A stretch of 64,000 nt of DNA from Balaenoptera acutorostrata (taxonomy: Eukaryota; Chordata; Mammalia; Artiodactyla; Balaenopteridae). The notes beneath the pieces are model-generated. The model was not told the origin of the DNA, ran no database searches, and saw only the letters and a list, made by a program, of their open reading frames with translations. Shown here one piece after another: positions 10,969-22,690 of the stretch. Position numbers and translations under genes: made by a program. The number at the start of each line of letters is the position of its first letter. Position 1 is the first letter of the stretch. The stretch is taken from contig NC_080072.1 in the NCBI RefSeq assembly GCF_949987535.1, forward strand, positions 58,461,878 to 58,525,877, in the 5' to 3' direction.

Positions 10969-11160
10969 CTGTTGTTGGGACTTCCCTGGTGGCGCAGTGG
11001 TTAAGACTCCACACTCCCAATGCAGGGGGCACGGGTCTGATCCCTGGTCAGGGAACTAGATCCCACATGCATGCCACAACTAAGGGGCCTGTCCGCCACA
11101 ACTAAGATGCGGTGCAACCGAATAAATAAAATAATTAATTAATTTAAAGAACTGTTGTTG
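10969..11160 (+). mobile_element. CHR-type SINE 2 (short CHR-1-like form)
   Basis: The body is 10978..11151 and begins ggacttccctggtggcgcag. It carries the 'cagggggcacgggtctgatccctggtcagggaactagatccc' and 'ggtgcaaccgaataaataaa' forms that separate this subfamily from the longer copies. A TSD ctgttgttg is seen at 10969..10977 and 11152..11160, although the downstream copy lies in a (GTT) run. Confidence 0.9.
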
Positions 11161-12450
11161 TTGCTGATGTTTTTGTTAAAAACATTAAAAAGAAATCTGC
11201 TTATATATGTTTATGCCCTGCGAGGCTATGAGCTCATAGAGGGTAGGGGCTAGGTTCCTCTAAATCTCTTATCCGCAGCACCTGGCAAAATGTCAGCTAT
11301 AAACTGGGAGTCAAAGAAGTTAATTTTCTTTTGACTCTAAAATAAAATTTTCACTAGAAAATGTATGCATAAAGGAGAAAAGTATAAAGGAAAAAACCAA
11401 AAGTCTATCACAACCAGAACATTTAGAAATAACCACTGTTAACACTCCCTGGTCTCTTTCCTTCTAGTCTTTTCTTACACATATGTAAACATATACTTAA
11501 CAAATTAGGTTCAGACTGTAGATACAGTTTTCTATCCAACTTTTTTCCCACTTAATGTTACACTATAAGAGTTTTTTCACATCTTTAATATTATTTGAAA
11601 ACATGATTTCAATGGCTATCTAAAACGTCGTATGGACAGAAGATAATGCTATTTTACCAACTTTCTATTCTTGGACAGCCAAGTTGTTTTCAGTTTTTCT
11701 GCCTTTGAAAATATTTCTCAGTTAGCTGTAAGCTCTGCTAAGGGGTAGACTAAGTCCCAGATTAAACGGACCCTCACCCTACCCCTACCCCCTTGAGAGT
11801 AGAGGTCTGGTCTAGAAAAAGCAGAGGATGAATCCTCTTTCCAGGAGCTGATTTAAGTATCTCTTGGAAGGATAGCAGACAAGCTTGGATGAGCTCACTC
11901 ATGAGGCTGACCTGAGAGTGGGCTCGGGCTGAAGTTAGTCTTGTCTCCCTCCCATCCCCCCTCCATTCTAGGTCCCATTAACATTCCTCCTGGGAGATGG
12001 CAGTTCCAAAGGACAAACAAGCATTGTTGGGACTCAAGGGCCCCGAGAATGAGCCCTGTAACACGAGCCCCACCAGCTTGGATACAGTCGGGTAGGTCAC
12101 CCTGGGGACGCCCTGGTGACAGATGAAAGTGCATCTCAGAGCACTGGATTGTGTTTCCAGGGCACAGGTGTGGGGAGATTACCTTTCTGACAAGCCAAGC
12201 ACTTACCCCAATCTCTACAGCTGCTTTCTCTTCTTTCTCCGGTCCCAGCACCAGAAATAGCACCCTCAAGCCACGGTCTGTTAAAGCCACAAGCTGTCTT
12301 CACCGGAGCCCCTTTGCCGAAGAGTTACCAAAAGATCCCGACAAATTGCCTCACTTTGTCAAGTGAAAGAGCGAACACACACGCTGCACTGGGAGTGCCT
12401 GGGCAGGCGTGTCCCCTCCAGCCAGGGGAGCCGTGACGCTCTTGCCGGGA
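11161..12450. other. Unclassified old repeat-like and unique DNA
   Basis: 11330..11720 is AT-rich, and 'aataaccactgttaacactccctgg' has the feel of an ancient LINE fragment, but I cannot assign it. 11890..12440 is GC-richer unique DNA with long frames on both strands and no family resemblance. Confidence 0.35.
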
Positions 12451-12454
12451 GCCC

Positions 12455-12665
12455 TCGGTGTGGTGGCTGCAAAGACATGAGCTCTGGCCCCAGACCCCTG
12501 CGGGCTTGCTGCTTGCTCACTGCCTGACCGGAGGCAAACTGCTTGATCTCTCTGAGCCTCAGTTGCCTCACCTGTGAAGAGGGCATAATGCTGGCGTCCC
12601 AGAATCGCTGTGATGATTAAACGAGACCAGACACGTGAAAGCACTTAGCACCCCGTGTGCTTGGC
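12455..12665 (+). repeat. MIR SINE
   Basis: 'tctctctgagcctcagttgcctcacctgtgaagaggg' is well kept, followed by 'tgtgatgattaaacgagacc' and 'agcacttagcaccccgtgtgc'. Confidence 0.8.
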
Positions 12666-13174
12666 AAAGGAGCTCCTGCAGAAAAATGCAGAGCTGTGAG
12701 AGGGACCAGGTGTGCTTGAGGAACAGGAAAGTGGCACACTGCAGAGCTGGCAGATGGGCCGACATGCCAAGGCCTGGGGACCTGCTTAAGACACTTGAGC
12801 CGGCTGCCAGCAGTGGAGGGTGAGGGTAGGTAGGCTGTTCTGTTCAGGGCTTGGCAACACCCACTGGGATGTGACTTGAAAGCAGCCTGGTCTCAGGGCT
12901 GGGAGGCAGGAAGGTGAGCCCTGGCAGGGCGCCCGCTGGGACCCCACTTGAAGCAGCTGCTGGGGCAGGGCGGCCAGAGGAACACAACCCACTTGGCTCT
13001 TGGTGCCCACCCCAGTGTGCTGTACCGTCCAGAGCAGGCTCTCCCCGCAGCCCGAGGCTGCCCTGACTCGTTCTCACCTCACAAAGCTGTCCCTGAAGCG
13101 GGTGGGGAGTTGACTCCGACAGAACACAGACTACGTTCTTGGCCTGTCTTGAACCAGATTTCTTGCTGTTAAGA

Positions 13175-13400
13175 TTCAGCATTTCCTGAGCATCTACTAC
13201 ATGCCTGCACTGTGCTGATGCTTCCGTACACGTGATCGCAGTGGGTCCCCAGGACGATCCCATGAAGTCGTTATTCCCATTCCTGAGCGGTGGTGAGACT
13301 CGGGGTGACGAGGTCTTTTAAACACATGGACAAGCGTGGCGTTAGCCCTGGGGTGAGGCGACGGAGGGCCAGGCCTCACCGGCTGGCACTCCTCTAGTGC
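13175..13400 (-). repeat. MIR relic, antisense
   Basis: 'cctgagcatctactacatgcctgcactgtgctgatgc' and 'gatcccatgaagtcgttattcccattc' give the reverse MIR order. Its GC content has drifted upward. Confidence 0.65.
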
Positions 13401-13599
13401 AAAGGCTGATCCGCCTCCCCTTTCTCAAATCCCTTATTTGTTCACAAGGGCGAACTCTGTGGGCAGTACTCAGGAGAGCTGATCCTCTGGGATCCCGCGG
13501 GTGAAAGAAAGGACCGACTCATTCTTGTGTCTCCCACGCACCAGGATGCCTGCTCACCTCTCCACAAATACCACCTAACTCAGTCCTGCCAATTGCACC

Positions 13600-13765
13600 C
13601 CTGCTCCCCAAGGTAAGAACTATTATCCCTATTTTACAAAAGACAAAAATAAGGCTCAGAGAGGGAGACAGATCGTCCAGTGCTATGCGGCTAGACACTG
13701 GAGAATCTGTAATGTGAGGCCAGTGCTGGCTGGCTCCAAAATCTGTGCCCTTCCTCAAAAGCCTG
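13600..13765 (-). repeat. MIR relic, antisense
   Basis: 'actattatccctattttacaaaagacaaaaataaggctcagagaggg' is a clear reverse core. Confidence 0.75.
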
Positions 13766-14895
13766 TGTCTTTCCAAGAGAATCCCTGTAAGGCTGAAAGT
13801 GCGCGGGGCCTTCAAGGTGCACTGGGAGTTCTGAGCAGACTTTTTAAATCTGATGAAACTCTCCCCTCAAGAGTTGGCCCAAGAGCCTGTGAGGGTCTCG
13901 AGGACAGACTATTTCTTCCCACCCCAGAAATCTGCATCTGCTGCTAGCCCCTCAAAGGGGACCTTAGCTAAAGATCCTTAATGAGTGTGTACCTTTCAGA
14001 CAACAAACACTCAGCTGTTCCCAGTCCCCAGGCGGCAGCTCCCAAGCTGGGGCAGGAGGCCCCAAGGAAGGGGGTGACTTCACACCTCAATTCTTTAGGC
14101 AATTTTTCAGTCCTGGAAAAGGCATGTTCTAAAGCTTCCAATCCAAAAAGGACCTTGACTCTTGAAAGAGGGAGACAGAAAAGGAAAGGAACCCTAATGA
14201 GGGGGTGAGGGGTTGGGAGTGTGTGAGCAACAGACTCTTATCCCAAGGGATGCAGAGATTAGAACCACTCAACCCAACCTGCAAAGAAGCAGGAAACAAG
14301 TCCAGCCCCTTTCTAACCTCACCTGCCCTTTTTACATACGACTTCCTCTGCTTCAGTAGGAGAAATACACATTCAGCAAATACACATCATTTAATTGCCT
14401 GTTATAAATTCTCACCTGTCCAGAGGGATGGCGATCTTCAAGGCATATTTGAAAACCATTTTTTTTCTAGTAGAGAAAGATATCTAGATCTTTAGTGATA
14501 TTGTAGATGATGACCTGTTTGAAGGTCTTGACAATCCAGGTGTGCTACTTCAATGTGCAAAAATGCACAGTCAAGGATCCAGATGCCAAAACCAGAATAA
14601 ATTAAGGGTAGCAGATGGGAAGTAAATACTAGCTTTCTTTATCTCTTATTCTGTATTTACAATGTTCCCATTTACTAAATATTCTATTTACCAAGTATTT
14701 TAGTAATAACGGCCTCTGTTTTCATATAGCTTTTCGGGAAAATGCCTAGTGGTCCTCCTGGCTTGAGAGCGTGCTCCTGGGGCTGCCTTCCTAGACCTCC
14801 CTTTGTGCAGCACTCACGCTTCCCTGTGCCTTATCTCCTAGGAGCCACATGACAGGATGCAGAGGCCAGCAGAACAGGGTTTTTGTTTTTGTTTT
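13766..14895. other. Unique DNA, no feature recognised
   Basis: No repeat, RNA gene or splice-flanked frame could be supported. A T/G-rich run lies at 14879..14903. Confidence 0.4.
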
Positions 14896-14904
14896 TTTTT
14901 TAAT

Positions 14905-15010
14905 TCCTTTAGAGATAAGGAAAGTAAGGGCCAAGGAGGTAGAGTAACTTTCCAGTGTCACATGGCCAATGAGGGGCAGGGCTGGGATTGGAAGTAAAAC
15001 CCTGCCTAGG
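14905..15010 (-). repeat. MIR fragment, antisense
   Basis: 'gataaggaaagtaagggccaaggaggtagagtaactttccagtgtcacatgg' and 'ggcagggctgggattggaag' match the middle of the reverse MIR. Confidence 0.6.
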
Positions 15011-15514
15011 ATGAACTGGCTGACACTGTAGTGATGCAAATTACAATGCTGAAGCAGTATGGGGCTCTCCATCCCGATTCAGGCAGAAATAAAAAGCAAG
15101 GAACCTGATTCTGGCCCACACTCACCTGCCCATCTCTAGCTGTGTTGGCCCAAAGAAACAGGCCAAGGAAGGTTATCTCCCTTGCCTGACTCATGTCTAG
15201 GTACCTAGGCTCTGAACAGACCAGCTTGCCCTATCAGAAGGGGCTCTGAAATAACAAATTGAAGTTCCTTCTCATCCTCAGTGTCCTCTCGGCCCCATCA
15301 AACCACCAGTAGTTTGAAGGAATAGGCTAAGAGACTGCTTCAAAAGGGCAGAAATCACAGTGCATTTGCATCATCCATTGGAAGGTCTGCAGGGCGGGGC
15401 TTTTGATGTCAGTTGGCTGCCCTTGATCTGTCATTCCTGGTACAAAAGAACAACTCTTGAGAGGCAGGTTTGGGTATCAGGGGCTTTCCTGGTCTTCTCA
15501 GATTCAGTACTAAT

Positions 15515-15735
15515 TGCAGCTCTGTTCACTGAATGCTCATTATTTGCTAGGTGCCGGGCTAAGAGCTCTCCATAAAGTACGTTGATTCCTCGCTCACCCA
15601 GCTAGGTTGGTATTATTATACCTTATTACACAGATGAAGTGACCGAGGCTCAGAATGGATTACTAATCTGCCTGGTCACTCTGTCACTGGGATTTGACCC
15701 CAGGCCTATCTGACCTCAAAGCCTATCCACGCTTT
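15515..15735 (-). repeat. MIR SINE, antisense, nearly complete
   Basis: It runs from 'ttcactgaatgctcattatttgctaggtgccgggc' to 'ctgggatttgaccccaggcctatctgacctcaaagcc' with the core between. Confidence 0.85.
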
Positions 15736-15939
15736 TACGAAAAACTCTTAATAAGAGGATAAAATCAAATTATTTTCCTGTGACTTTCCATGCGATTTCT
15801 CTTCCATTAAGAACTGTACTTTGGCTACCTTTTGGATAAAAACAAGAGTAATTTTGGATACACTTTTCTTCATGATCAAAATAAGACAACTATTTGCTAC
15901 AGATCTCTATGTATTTGAAACACTCTGATGTAATCAGTA

Positions 15940-16135
15940 AGACCATATTTATAGAAGCACCTACTGTGTGTACAGGCTCCAAGCACCTAGTGACCACACA
16001 CCCATATGGGCTGGGCAGCCCTGTAATAAATATTGTCTATAAATAACCAAGAGGCTGAAGCCCAGAGAGGGGAATCCACTTGCCCAAGGCCACACAGCTT
16101 CAGGGCTCAGACTCAGAAACCAGGACTTCCCGGCC
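15940..16135 (-). repeat. MIR relic, antisense
   Basis: 'agaagcacctactgtgtgtacaggc' and 'gaggctgaagcccagagaggggaatccacttgcccaaggccacacagc' are in reverse MIR order. Confidence 0.75.
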
Positions 16136-16845
16136 ACAGCAGAACCCTCCCAACCACAGGATTCAGCAGCTTCTGTGTTGGATTGGATTGTGGTCTGGGT
16201 TCAAGGTGGGAAATTGGGCGGGGGTGGAGCGTTTGGGAGCCTGGCCAAGGGCTGGAAAAGCAAAAGGAGATGGAAAAGGTTTCATTCCCAAACGCTGCCT
16301 CCCTAGAAAACTTTAAACAGAAAAGTTTGCCTTTACAATCTGGAGGAGTGTTTCATGTTTCAGCTCACGTTGAACTGTTTTATGCTTTAGCTATAAACCT
16401 CCGACAAGGAGGGTGCAGGGGCAAGGCTGGCCCAACTTTAACTATGGCAGTGCCATCGTAAAGCTCAGGTTACGAGGATCACGGCTAGTGCCAAGGCGGT
16501 TTAACAAGTATGAAGGCACATAATTCCTTCCAGTTGTCCTGCCTCAGCACAGAAGGGCTGGTCCTGGGGCGCGGCTGTGTGCACTCCGGCCAATGTGGTT
16601 CCCATCACTGGCTCCAGCGCCTCGCGGAAGTCCCCTCCACGCCCAGGAAGGGGCTGTTTTATCACAACTGCTAAACTATCAATTTTCTGTAAAGGTTCAG
16701 AGGGTTTCTGTATTCTGAGTTCCCAAAGGGGGTAAGGAATCTTGCTACAAAGAGTGCCCACAATTCACCCGTCCCAAGAATCCTTTCCAAAAACTCAGTT
16801 GCTATCGTCTAATCTCTCCCCAACCCTAGTTAAATCTCCTCCACT
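16136..16845. other. Unique DNA, no feature recognised
   Basis: Non-repetitive, moderately GC-rich. Open frames overlap on both strands (16033..16461) without family resemblance. Confidence 0.4.
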
Positions 16846-16849
16846 TTTT

Positions 16850-17121
16850 ATTTTGATAACTTTAAACCCTACAGAAAAGTCAAAATGACAGTATAAAAAC
16901 ACCCATACACTCTTCACCTAAATCTGCCAATTGTTAATATGTTGCCATGTGGCTTTCTCTCTCACTATATATATAAAATTTTTTTTCTGACCATTTGAAA
17001 GTTGCAGACATCAAGACACTTTCCATCAGCATGCATCTCCTAAGAAGAAGGATATTCTCCCATATAACCAAAATATCATGATCACAGCTGAGAAAAATGA
17101 ACAATTATATACCATAATATC
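16850..17121. repeat. Old LINE-1-like element, first part
   Basis: 'aaaccctacagaaaagtcaaaatgacag', 'ctgccaattgttaatatgttgcc' and 'gcatgcatctcctaagaag' match a widespread mammalian L1 3'-region pattern. The element continues after the SINE at 17122. Confidence 0.55.
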
Positions 17122-17427
17122 GGGCTTCCCTGGTGGCGCAGTGGTTGAGAATCTGCCTGCTAATGCAGGGGACACGGGTTCGAGCCCTGGTCTGGGAAGA
17201 TCCCACATGCCGCGGAGCAGCTAAGCCCGTGCGCCACAACTACTGAGCCTGCGCGTCTGGAGCCTGTGCTCCGCAACAAGAGAGGCCGCGATAGTGAGAG
17301 GCCTGCGCACCGCGATGAAGAGTGGCCCCCGCTCGCCGCAACTAGAGAAAGCCCTCGCACAGAAACGAAGACCCAACACAGACAAAAATAAATATAAATA
17401 AAAATAAATTTTATATACCATAATATC
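17106..17427 (+). mobile_element. CHR-type SINE 3 with perfect 16-bp TSD
   Basis: The body 17122..17411 starts gggcttccctggtggcgcag and has intact box B GGTTCGAGCCC. tatataccataatatc is identical at 17106..17121 and 17412..17427. It belongs to the 'gagaggccgcgatagtgagagg' subfamily. It inserted into an older LINE-like element, giving relative ages. Confidence 0.97.
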
Positions 17428-17900
17428 ACCTAGCACACATATATGCCATATTTTTAAAATTCCCTAATTCTTCCCCAAATGTCTTCTTTAAAGCCTTAAA
17501 AAAAACTTAGGATCCAATCAAGATTCAAGTGTTGCCTTTGGTTGTTACCTTTTTTTTAGCCTCTTTTAATCTAGTGGAGCCTCCCACCTACGCCAACTGT
17601 TCTATTTCCTTTTTTTTTTTTCCCCATGATATTAACGTTTTTTGAAAGTCCAGGCCAGTTGTCCCACAGACTGTCCTATATTCTGGATGTGTTGCTTTCT
17701 CATAATTAGACTCAGGTTAAACATTTTACGCAGGTACATCTCATGCATGATGGAACGTACTTCTTATTGCTTTATGATAATGACCACGAAGTTTGGTCAC
17801 TTGTTCAGGTGACGATTCCTGATCTCGCCACTGTAAAGGAACCTTTTTCTTTTGTAATATGTAAGCAATCTGTGACACAAAGTCTAATCTGTTAGAATCA
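17428..17900. repeat. Old LINE-1-like element, second part
   Basis: 'aggatccaatcaagattcaagtgttgcctttggttg', 'tagcctcttttaatctag' and 'atgatattaacgttttttgaaagtccagg' continue the element interrupted by SINE 3. Confidence 0.55.
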
Positions 17901-18094
17901 GTTAACTGAACTGTTTCTGCCCTCTCACCTCCCATCCATCCTCCTCTGGCTTTAGCCTCCACACCCTGAAAATGCCCTCACCAAGGTCACCAGGAGCCAT
18001 CTAGATGCCAAAGTCAGTGGGCTCGTCTCACGTTTGCATTCTTGAACCCTCACAGCAGGAACCAATGTTAGTGCTTGGGTCCCTCCGTGAGGGC

Positions 18095-18182
18095 GTGACC
18101 TTTGTCTTACGTCTTACTCCAAGGCCTACCTCAGTGCTTGGCACACAGTAGGTGCTTAAGAAATCTGTGTGGAATGAATCAA
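18095..18182 (+). repeat. L2 LINE 3' end
   Basis: 'cctcagtgcttggcacacagtaggtgcttaagaaatctgtgtggaatgaatcaatgaat' is the L2 terminus with its short tail repeat. Confidence 0.6.
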
Positions 18183-19265
18183 TGAATCCATACACTAAGA
18201 AAAAGTCAGGACTGGGATTCAGAAGGCCCGGCTTCAAATCTAGCTCTGTCACCCTTCACACAAGGAAAGGGTTGATTTAAATCAGTGGTTTTCATACTCC
18301 GAAGAAAAACAGGTTTCATATTAGAAGTGTTCTTTAAAGAGGATCTTACTCAGAAGCAAATGTAGGCATCTGACAAAAGGAAGCTGCTTTGGTTGAAGCA
18401 GGTGGTGAAGGCCGCCTGATGGACCTCACTGGAGTGGGGGGTTGGGGGAGGGTCAGAGAGGGTCAAGAAGGAGGGAAAGGGGTAGATTCTCGGAGGTGCT
18501 GACTGCCAGCCTAAGATGCCTGAGCTGTAATCCGTAGTGTTAGGTTTCAGTGGTGAAAGGGGCTGCTGGGAAAATCGGTCCGGTCACCATGGGCCTGACG
18601 CACCTGGGGGCGCAGAGCTAGGAAAGCACAGGCTGAGCGGGAAGTCAGAAACGATCCTTTGTCCCCTCCCCGTCTCAGCTTCCTCCTCTGGAGTCCTTTG
18701 TCCCTAGAATGCTCTCTGAGTCCTTCTCCCCCGTTATTCCGCGTGTTCCTCCTTGCTAGGTGAGGGCGGCGCATCACAGGATGAACAGCGGGGTTAGCAG
18801 ACAGCAGAGGGGGCAGAGGCCTCCTGAGCTCTGAGGGACTCGGGCCATTTGCTGAGTGGTTCGGTGACCTGAGAAGCTTGCCCATTGTCCGGGCTTTAAA
18901 GAGACACTGCCCCTTACCACTAACCCAACTTGGGACAAAGGCCATCACCAGCTCAGACAAATAAGCTGCTTAGCCAGACCTCATGCATCATCTTGTCACC
19001 CACGCAGGGGCCCAACAGGGGTATCTTGAAAGAGTTAAGAGCCAGAGTGCAACTCAGCAGTTTCCATTCTGGGGGCCTCTGGCCAGGGGGCGGGGATTGC
19101 TGACGAAATGCGCATGCAGCCTCTTCCTCAGCAGGGGGGCGAGGTGAGGGCGAAAGAAATCTCCCATCTGTTGGGGAGGCTCCCTGAGACCTTCGGCTTC
19201 CAGAGGGTTGTCAAGAAAGGGGGGTGACGGCTGTCAGATGAGGGAGGGCAGCCCAGTGGGAAGAA
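18183..19265. other. Unique, partly GC-rich DNA
   Basis: 18433..18475 is G-rich. 18547..18960 has a 137-codon minus frame of arginine/proline-rich, low-complexity character that I do not accept as a gene. No splice sites frame it. Confidence 0.35.
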
Positions 19266-19269
19266 AAGA

Positions 19270-19352
19270 GGCTGGGTGGAGCCCGGCACACCTGGGATGT
19301 GTGGCCTTGGGCAGGTTACTGTACCTTTCTGAGGCTATGTGCCGTAAAACAA
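19270..19352 (+). repeat. MIR fragment
   Basis: 'cacacctgggatgtgtggccttgggcaggttactgtacctttctgaggc' is the MIR centre. An antisense copy follows within 60 bases. Confidence 0.6.
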
Positions 19353-19414
19353 TAACCAGAACAACAATGTTAACAGTAATAGCAGTTTCCATTTCTACTT
19401 TTTTTTTTCCATTT

Positions 19415-19645
19415 AAGACTTTATAATAACCAAGTACTTTGCTAAGTACTGCACATACATTATTTCATACTGAATTCTAACAACACTATGAAGTAGATAC
19501 TATTATGATCCCTATTTTACACATGAGGAAAAATGGAAACTCAGAGGTTAAATCATTTACTACAGGTCTCCACTAGCAGTGGCAGAGCCAAAATTCAAAC
19601 CTGCACTCTTTAGAGCCCACCAGCCATACAGATTCAGCAGGGTGC
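19415..19645 (-). repeat. MIR SINE, antisense
   Basis: 'agtactttgctaagtactgcac' to 'ctattttacacatgaggaaaaatggaaactcagaggttaaatc' and 'cagtggcagagccaaaattcaaacctgc' are all in order. Confidence 0.85.
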
Positions 19646-20074
19646 TGAACACCTATCTTAGCCCCTGGCGCCCTGCAGGTGCACAGTAATGGGATTTCCT
19701 CTTCTGTTACACAGTCCAAAGGTGTGTCAGGCCCTTTTTGGTTCCTGAGGCTGCACCTGCCACCGTCACCCCCTCTCGATGGGCTCTGAAATTAGACGTG
19801 TACAGAGCCGTACACCTGCCTTCAGTCCACGCCACTCACTCCATCCCCACCTCAAACCCCAGGAAAATCGAGTCTTCTAAAGAGGCTGCTCCCTGACGGT
19901 GGGAAGGGGGGAGGGTGGAGACGGGCCCTGCCACACTAGCTCTTTCTCCATAGAGAGGAAGCCAGACTTACCTTCCACCACTGCCCCCTGCAGAGGACCC
20001 CCATGCTCCCCTCCTGTGTCCCCTCCCACATGTCTACACACGGAGGAAACAGATGGTGTCTGATCAGAACTCCT

Positions 20075-20130
20075 CAGTACAGGACCCCTGGAAAAGTCTG
20101 CTGAACAAATGAATGAATGAATGAATGTTT
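20075..20130 (+). repeat. L2 3' end with (AATG)n
   Basis: The fragment ends in 'ctgctgaacaaatgaatgaatgaatgaatg', the usual L2 tail. (AATG) repeats occupy 20108..20127. Confidence 0.5.
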
Positions 20131-20335
20131 GAGGAGGAGAGAGTGAGCGAGCTCTGGTGTCTCTTCCTCTTTTATAAGGACACCAGTTCCTTCAGATCTT
20201 AAGGGCTCTACCCTTAAGACCTCATATAACCTTAACCACCTCCTTATAGGACCTTTCTCCAATGCAGTCACATGGTGGGTTAGGGCTTTAACCTATGAAT
20301 TTGGGGTGTGGGACACAATTCAGTCCATAGCAGCC
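20130..20335 (-). mobile_element. ERVL-MaLR-type LTR fragment (MLT1/MST-like)
   Basis: 'ttttataaggacaccagttcc' and 'aatttggggtgtgggacacaattcagtccatagcag' are the reverse-complement start of these solo LTRs. No coding part is attached. Confidence 0.65.
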
Positions 20336-20354
20336 TTACAGATCCGTAAGACTA

Positions 20355-20628
20355 AAGCTCACTTCTGGGCAGAGCTCCTTGGGAGTTACCCTCTTTCTCC
20401 AGGAGGATCCCCTGAGCCTCCCAGTTTGCACTAAACCTCTGTAGCCCCACACACCCTGGCACACTCCCCTACCTTGCTCCCCTCACTGATGCCTGCTTTA
20501 GGGCAGAGCTGCTTAGGTGTGTATCTCTCTCCTCAACAGCCAGCGGGTGAGCGGATGCTTTCTGTTCTCCATGGGACCTGGCACACAGTAAGTCTTTAAT
20601 AATACTTTGCTGAATTGGTTCTGAAGGG
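20355..20628 (+). repeat. L2 LINE fragment
   Basis: 'ggagttaccctctttctccaggaggatcccc' leads to 'gggacctggcacacagtaagtctttaataatactttgctgaatt', the L2 terminus. Confidence 0.6.
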
Positions 20629-20939
20629 TAAACAAGCTTCATTTCTTCCCATATCATTCCAAATCAGAAAGATCTTCACCAGTTCTCCCTCTAAATTAAT
20701 GAGTTGTGTTCCGAAGCCTTTGCTCCCAAGATCGTCAGCTATTCATCAGAAGCCCTGTTCTGGGTACCAGGAATGTCCTCTGTCCCCTCAAGAACCATGT
20801 TAGTTTTCTGTGGCCACAGCTCCCTAGTGGGACCACGGAAGTAAGCAGCTTGAGAGAGTGGGAGGGCCTCTGTGAAGAAGGGCCTTGGCACCAAGCTAAG
20901 GAGATAGGTCCTGAACCGCCAGTGGTGGGAAACAAGTAG

Positions 20940-21095
20940 AGGGTCCCTGCAAGGGCTCTATGATAGGGGTCTGGGCTTTGAAAGGATCACCATGGGACAG
21001 TGTGAAGATGGATTAAAGGAAGAGATGGGAGGCAGGGAGGCCAGTGAGGATGCTACGGCAGTGGTCCAGGGGAGAGAAGACATAGTAGTAAAACA
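20940..21095 (-). repeat. L2 LINE fragment, antisense
   Basis: 'gaagatggattaaaggaagagatgggaggcagggaggccagtgagg' and 'gctacggcagtggtccaggggagag' match the reverse L2 ORF2 end. Confidence 0.55.
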
Positions 21096-21497
21096 TTTTG
21101 GCTAAGGGGAGCAGAATTTTGCAAAACTAGCAAATTAAGTATTATCTCAACTTCCATTTTTGCTTATTCTCAGATGACAGCAGGTAAGTGATCACAACTT
21201 CAATTTTGATCAGATAATCTCCTCACTGACTAAAAACTCCATTCTTTGCCCAAGATTAGAAGGGGAGACCAGTCAACACTCAGCACCCCCTGTAATCTTA
21301 GTGTCTTAGATGTTATCCCATCTCACTGTTGAAACGACTCCCAGACTGCTACTTGTATGCCCACTTTACAGATGGGCAACTGGGTGAGAGAGGTGAGGTC
21401 ACGCAGCTAACGGGGAGGGGAACTTGGTTCATAACAAGTGTATATTCCCCCAGAGCCTCTGCTGTGGCAGCTAAAAAGAGGTTTCTGGAAGTACAGG

Positions 21498-21858
21498 GAT
21501 ATGTATTATTATTATTATTATTATTTTTAAATTTCAACAGATGTTGACTCTTTTTTTATTTTTAATTTAATTTATTTATTTATGGCTGTGTTGGGTCTTC
21601 GTTTCTGTGCGAGGGCTTTTTCTAGTTGCGGCAAGTGGGGGCCACTCTTCATCGCGGTGTGCGGGCCTCTCACTGTCGCGGCCTCTCTTGTTGCGGAGCA
21701 CAGGCTCCAGACGCGCAGGCTCAGTAATTGTGGCTCACGGGCCCAGTTGCTCCGCGGCATGTGGGATCTTCCCAGACCAGGGCTCGAACCCGAGTCCCCT
21801 GCATTGGCAGGCAGACTCTCAACCACTGCGCCACCAGGGAAGCCCGATATGTATTATT
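21498..21858 (-). mobile_element. CHR-type SINE 4 with extra 3' sequence inside its TSD
   Basis: The head lies at 21845 and the body runs down to about 21551. The TSD gatatgtattatt occurs at 21498..21510 and 21846..21858. Between the SINE's own A-tail and the far TSD lies about 22 bases of non-SINE sequence (21529..21550 region) and then a second A/AAT-rich tail (21511..21528). That arrangement resembles 3' read-through with a second tail. A pre-existing (ATT)n at the target is the simpler alternative for the outer tail only. Confidence 0.93.
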
Positions 21859-22284
21859 GTTAGCCCGTGCAGCAGCTTCCCAGAGAGGGAGTGAAGCGTA
21901 AATGAATTACCAGTCATTTTCCTCTCCTTTCAACTCTGCGGGGGAGGCCAGCTGACCAGAAGGAAAAGACATCACAGTGTTTTATCTGGTACCGAATATC
22001 ACACGCAATCCTGGAACTATGGGGAATGGCCAGCAGCACAGGGAGCTCCGCAAGGAAGGCGGAGGTTCTGTTTCCAAGACCCCATGCTATGTTTGTTTAG
22101 CTGCTGCCTTGGGCTCACTCTCCCACCCTAAATCTCTGGAAATCACCCAGGAGGAGGAGGGGGATTACAGCTCAGGACTCCGGGACAGACCTATTAATTG
22201 CTACACCTCCTCCAAGCCTGGAGAGGTGGGAGTGTAGGAATCTGCCTTCCTTCCAGAGATATCTGGCCAAAACCTTTTGGGTTC

Positions 22285-22500
22285 TAGAAAGGGAATAAGG
22301 AAACTAACATTCACTGAGCACCTATTACGTAGCAATCACCATGCTAGAAGCCTTGCCCATAGTTTCTCATAGACACAACAATTTTGTGAAGTACTATTAA
22401 AACCAATATCCATTTTACAGAGGAAACTTGAGACCCAGAGAGGTTATGCAAGTTTCCCAAGGCCATACAGCACAGCAAGGATCTGTAGACCCCCGTAACC
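22285..22500 (-). repeat. MIR SINE, antisense
   Basis: 'cactgagcacctattacgtagcaatc' and 'ccattttacagaggaaacttgagacccagagaggttatgc' are well kept. Confidence 0.85.
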
Positions 22501-22631
22501 TATCTTTCCTTCCTACGGCTCCATATTGTGCTGTTTCTCTTTTCCTTCTAGCTTCGGTCCTTTTAGGTCATTTAAAGCAGAGGGAATTTTTTTTAGTTGT
22601 TTAATCTCAGACACCTTTATAAATAATGGCA

Positions 22632-22690
22632 GTTCAGAAGGAGAGGGAGGAGGGGAGAAAGGAGAGGAAGGGGAGGGAGAAGAGGAAGCC
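22632..22690. repeat. Purine-rich (GGA/GAA) low-complexity tract
   Basis: About 55 bases of nearly pure purine on the plus strand. It could adopt triplex (H-DNA) structure. Confidence 0.8.

Noticed and set aside
11330..11720. Possible LINE fragment ('ataaccactgttaacactccctgg')
   Set aside because: The phrase feels repeat-like but I cannot place it in a family or orient it.
12844..13263. 139-codon minus-strand frame in GC-rich DNA
   Set aside because: It runs into an antisense MIR, and a competing frame covers the other strand.
17122..17200. tRNA gene-like Pol III promoter boxes
   Set aside because: Boxes A and B belong to CHR SINE heads, repeated at every SINE copy. They do not fold as a functional tRNA with a CCA-ready acceptor stem.
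18547..18960. 137-codon Arg/Pro-rich minus frame
   Set aside because: Low-information composition, no splice sites, no match that I recognise.
21582..21863. Open frames with a recurring 'PLHWQADSQPLRHQGSP'-type translation
   Set aside because: The same translation appears at each antisense SINE, so it is SINE sequence and not a protein family.
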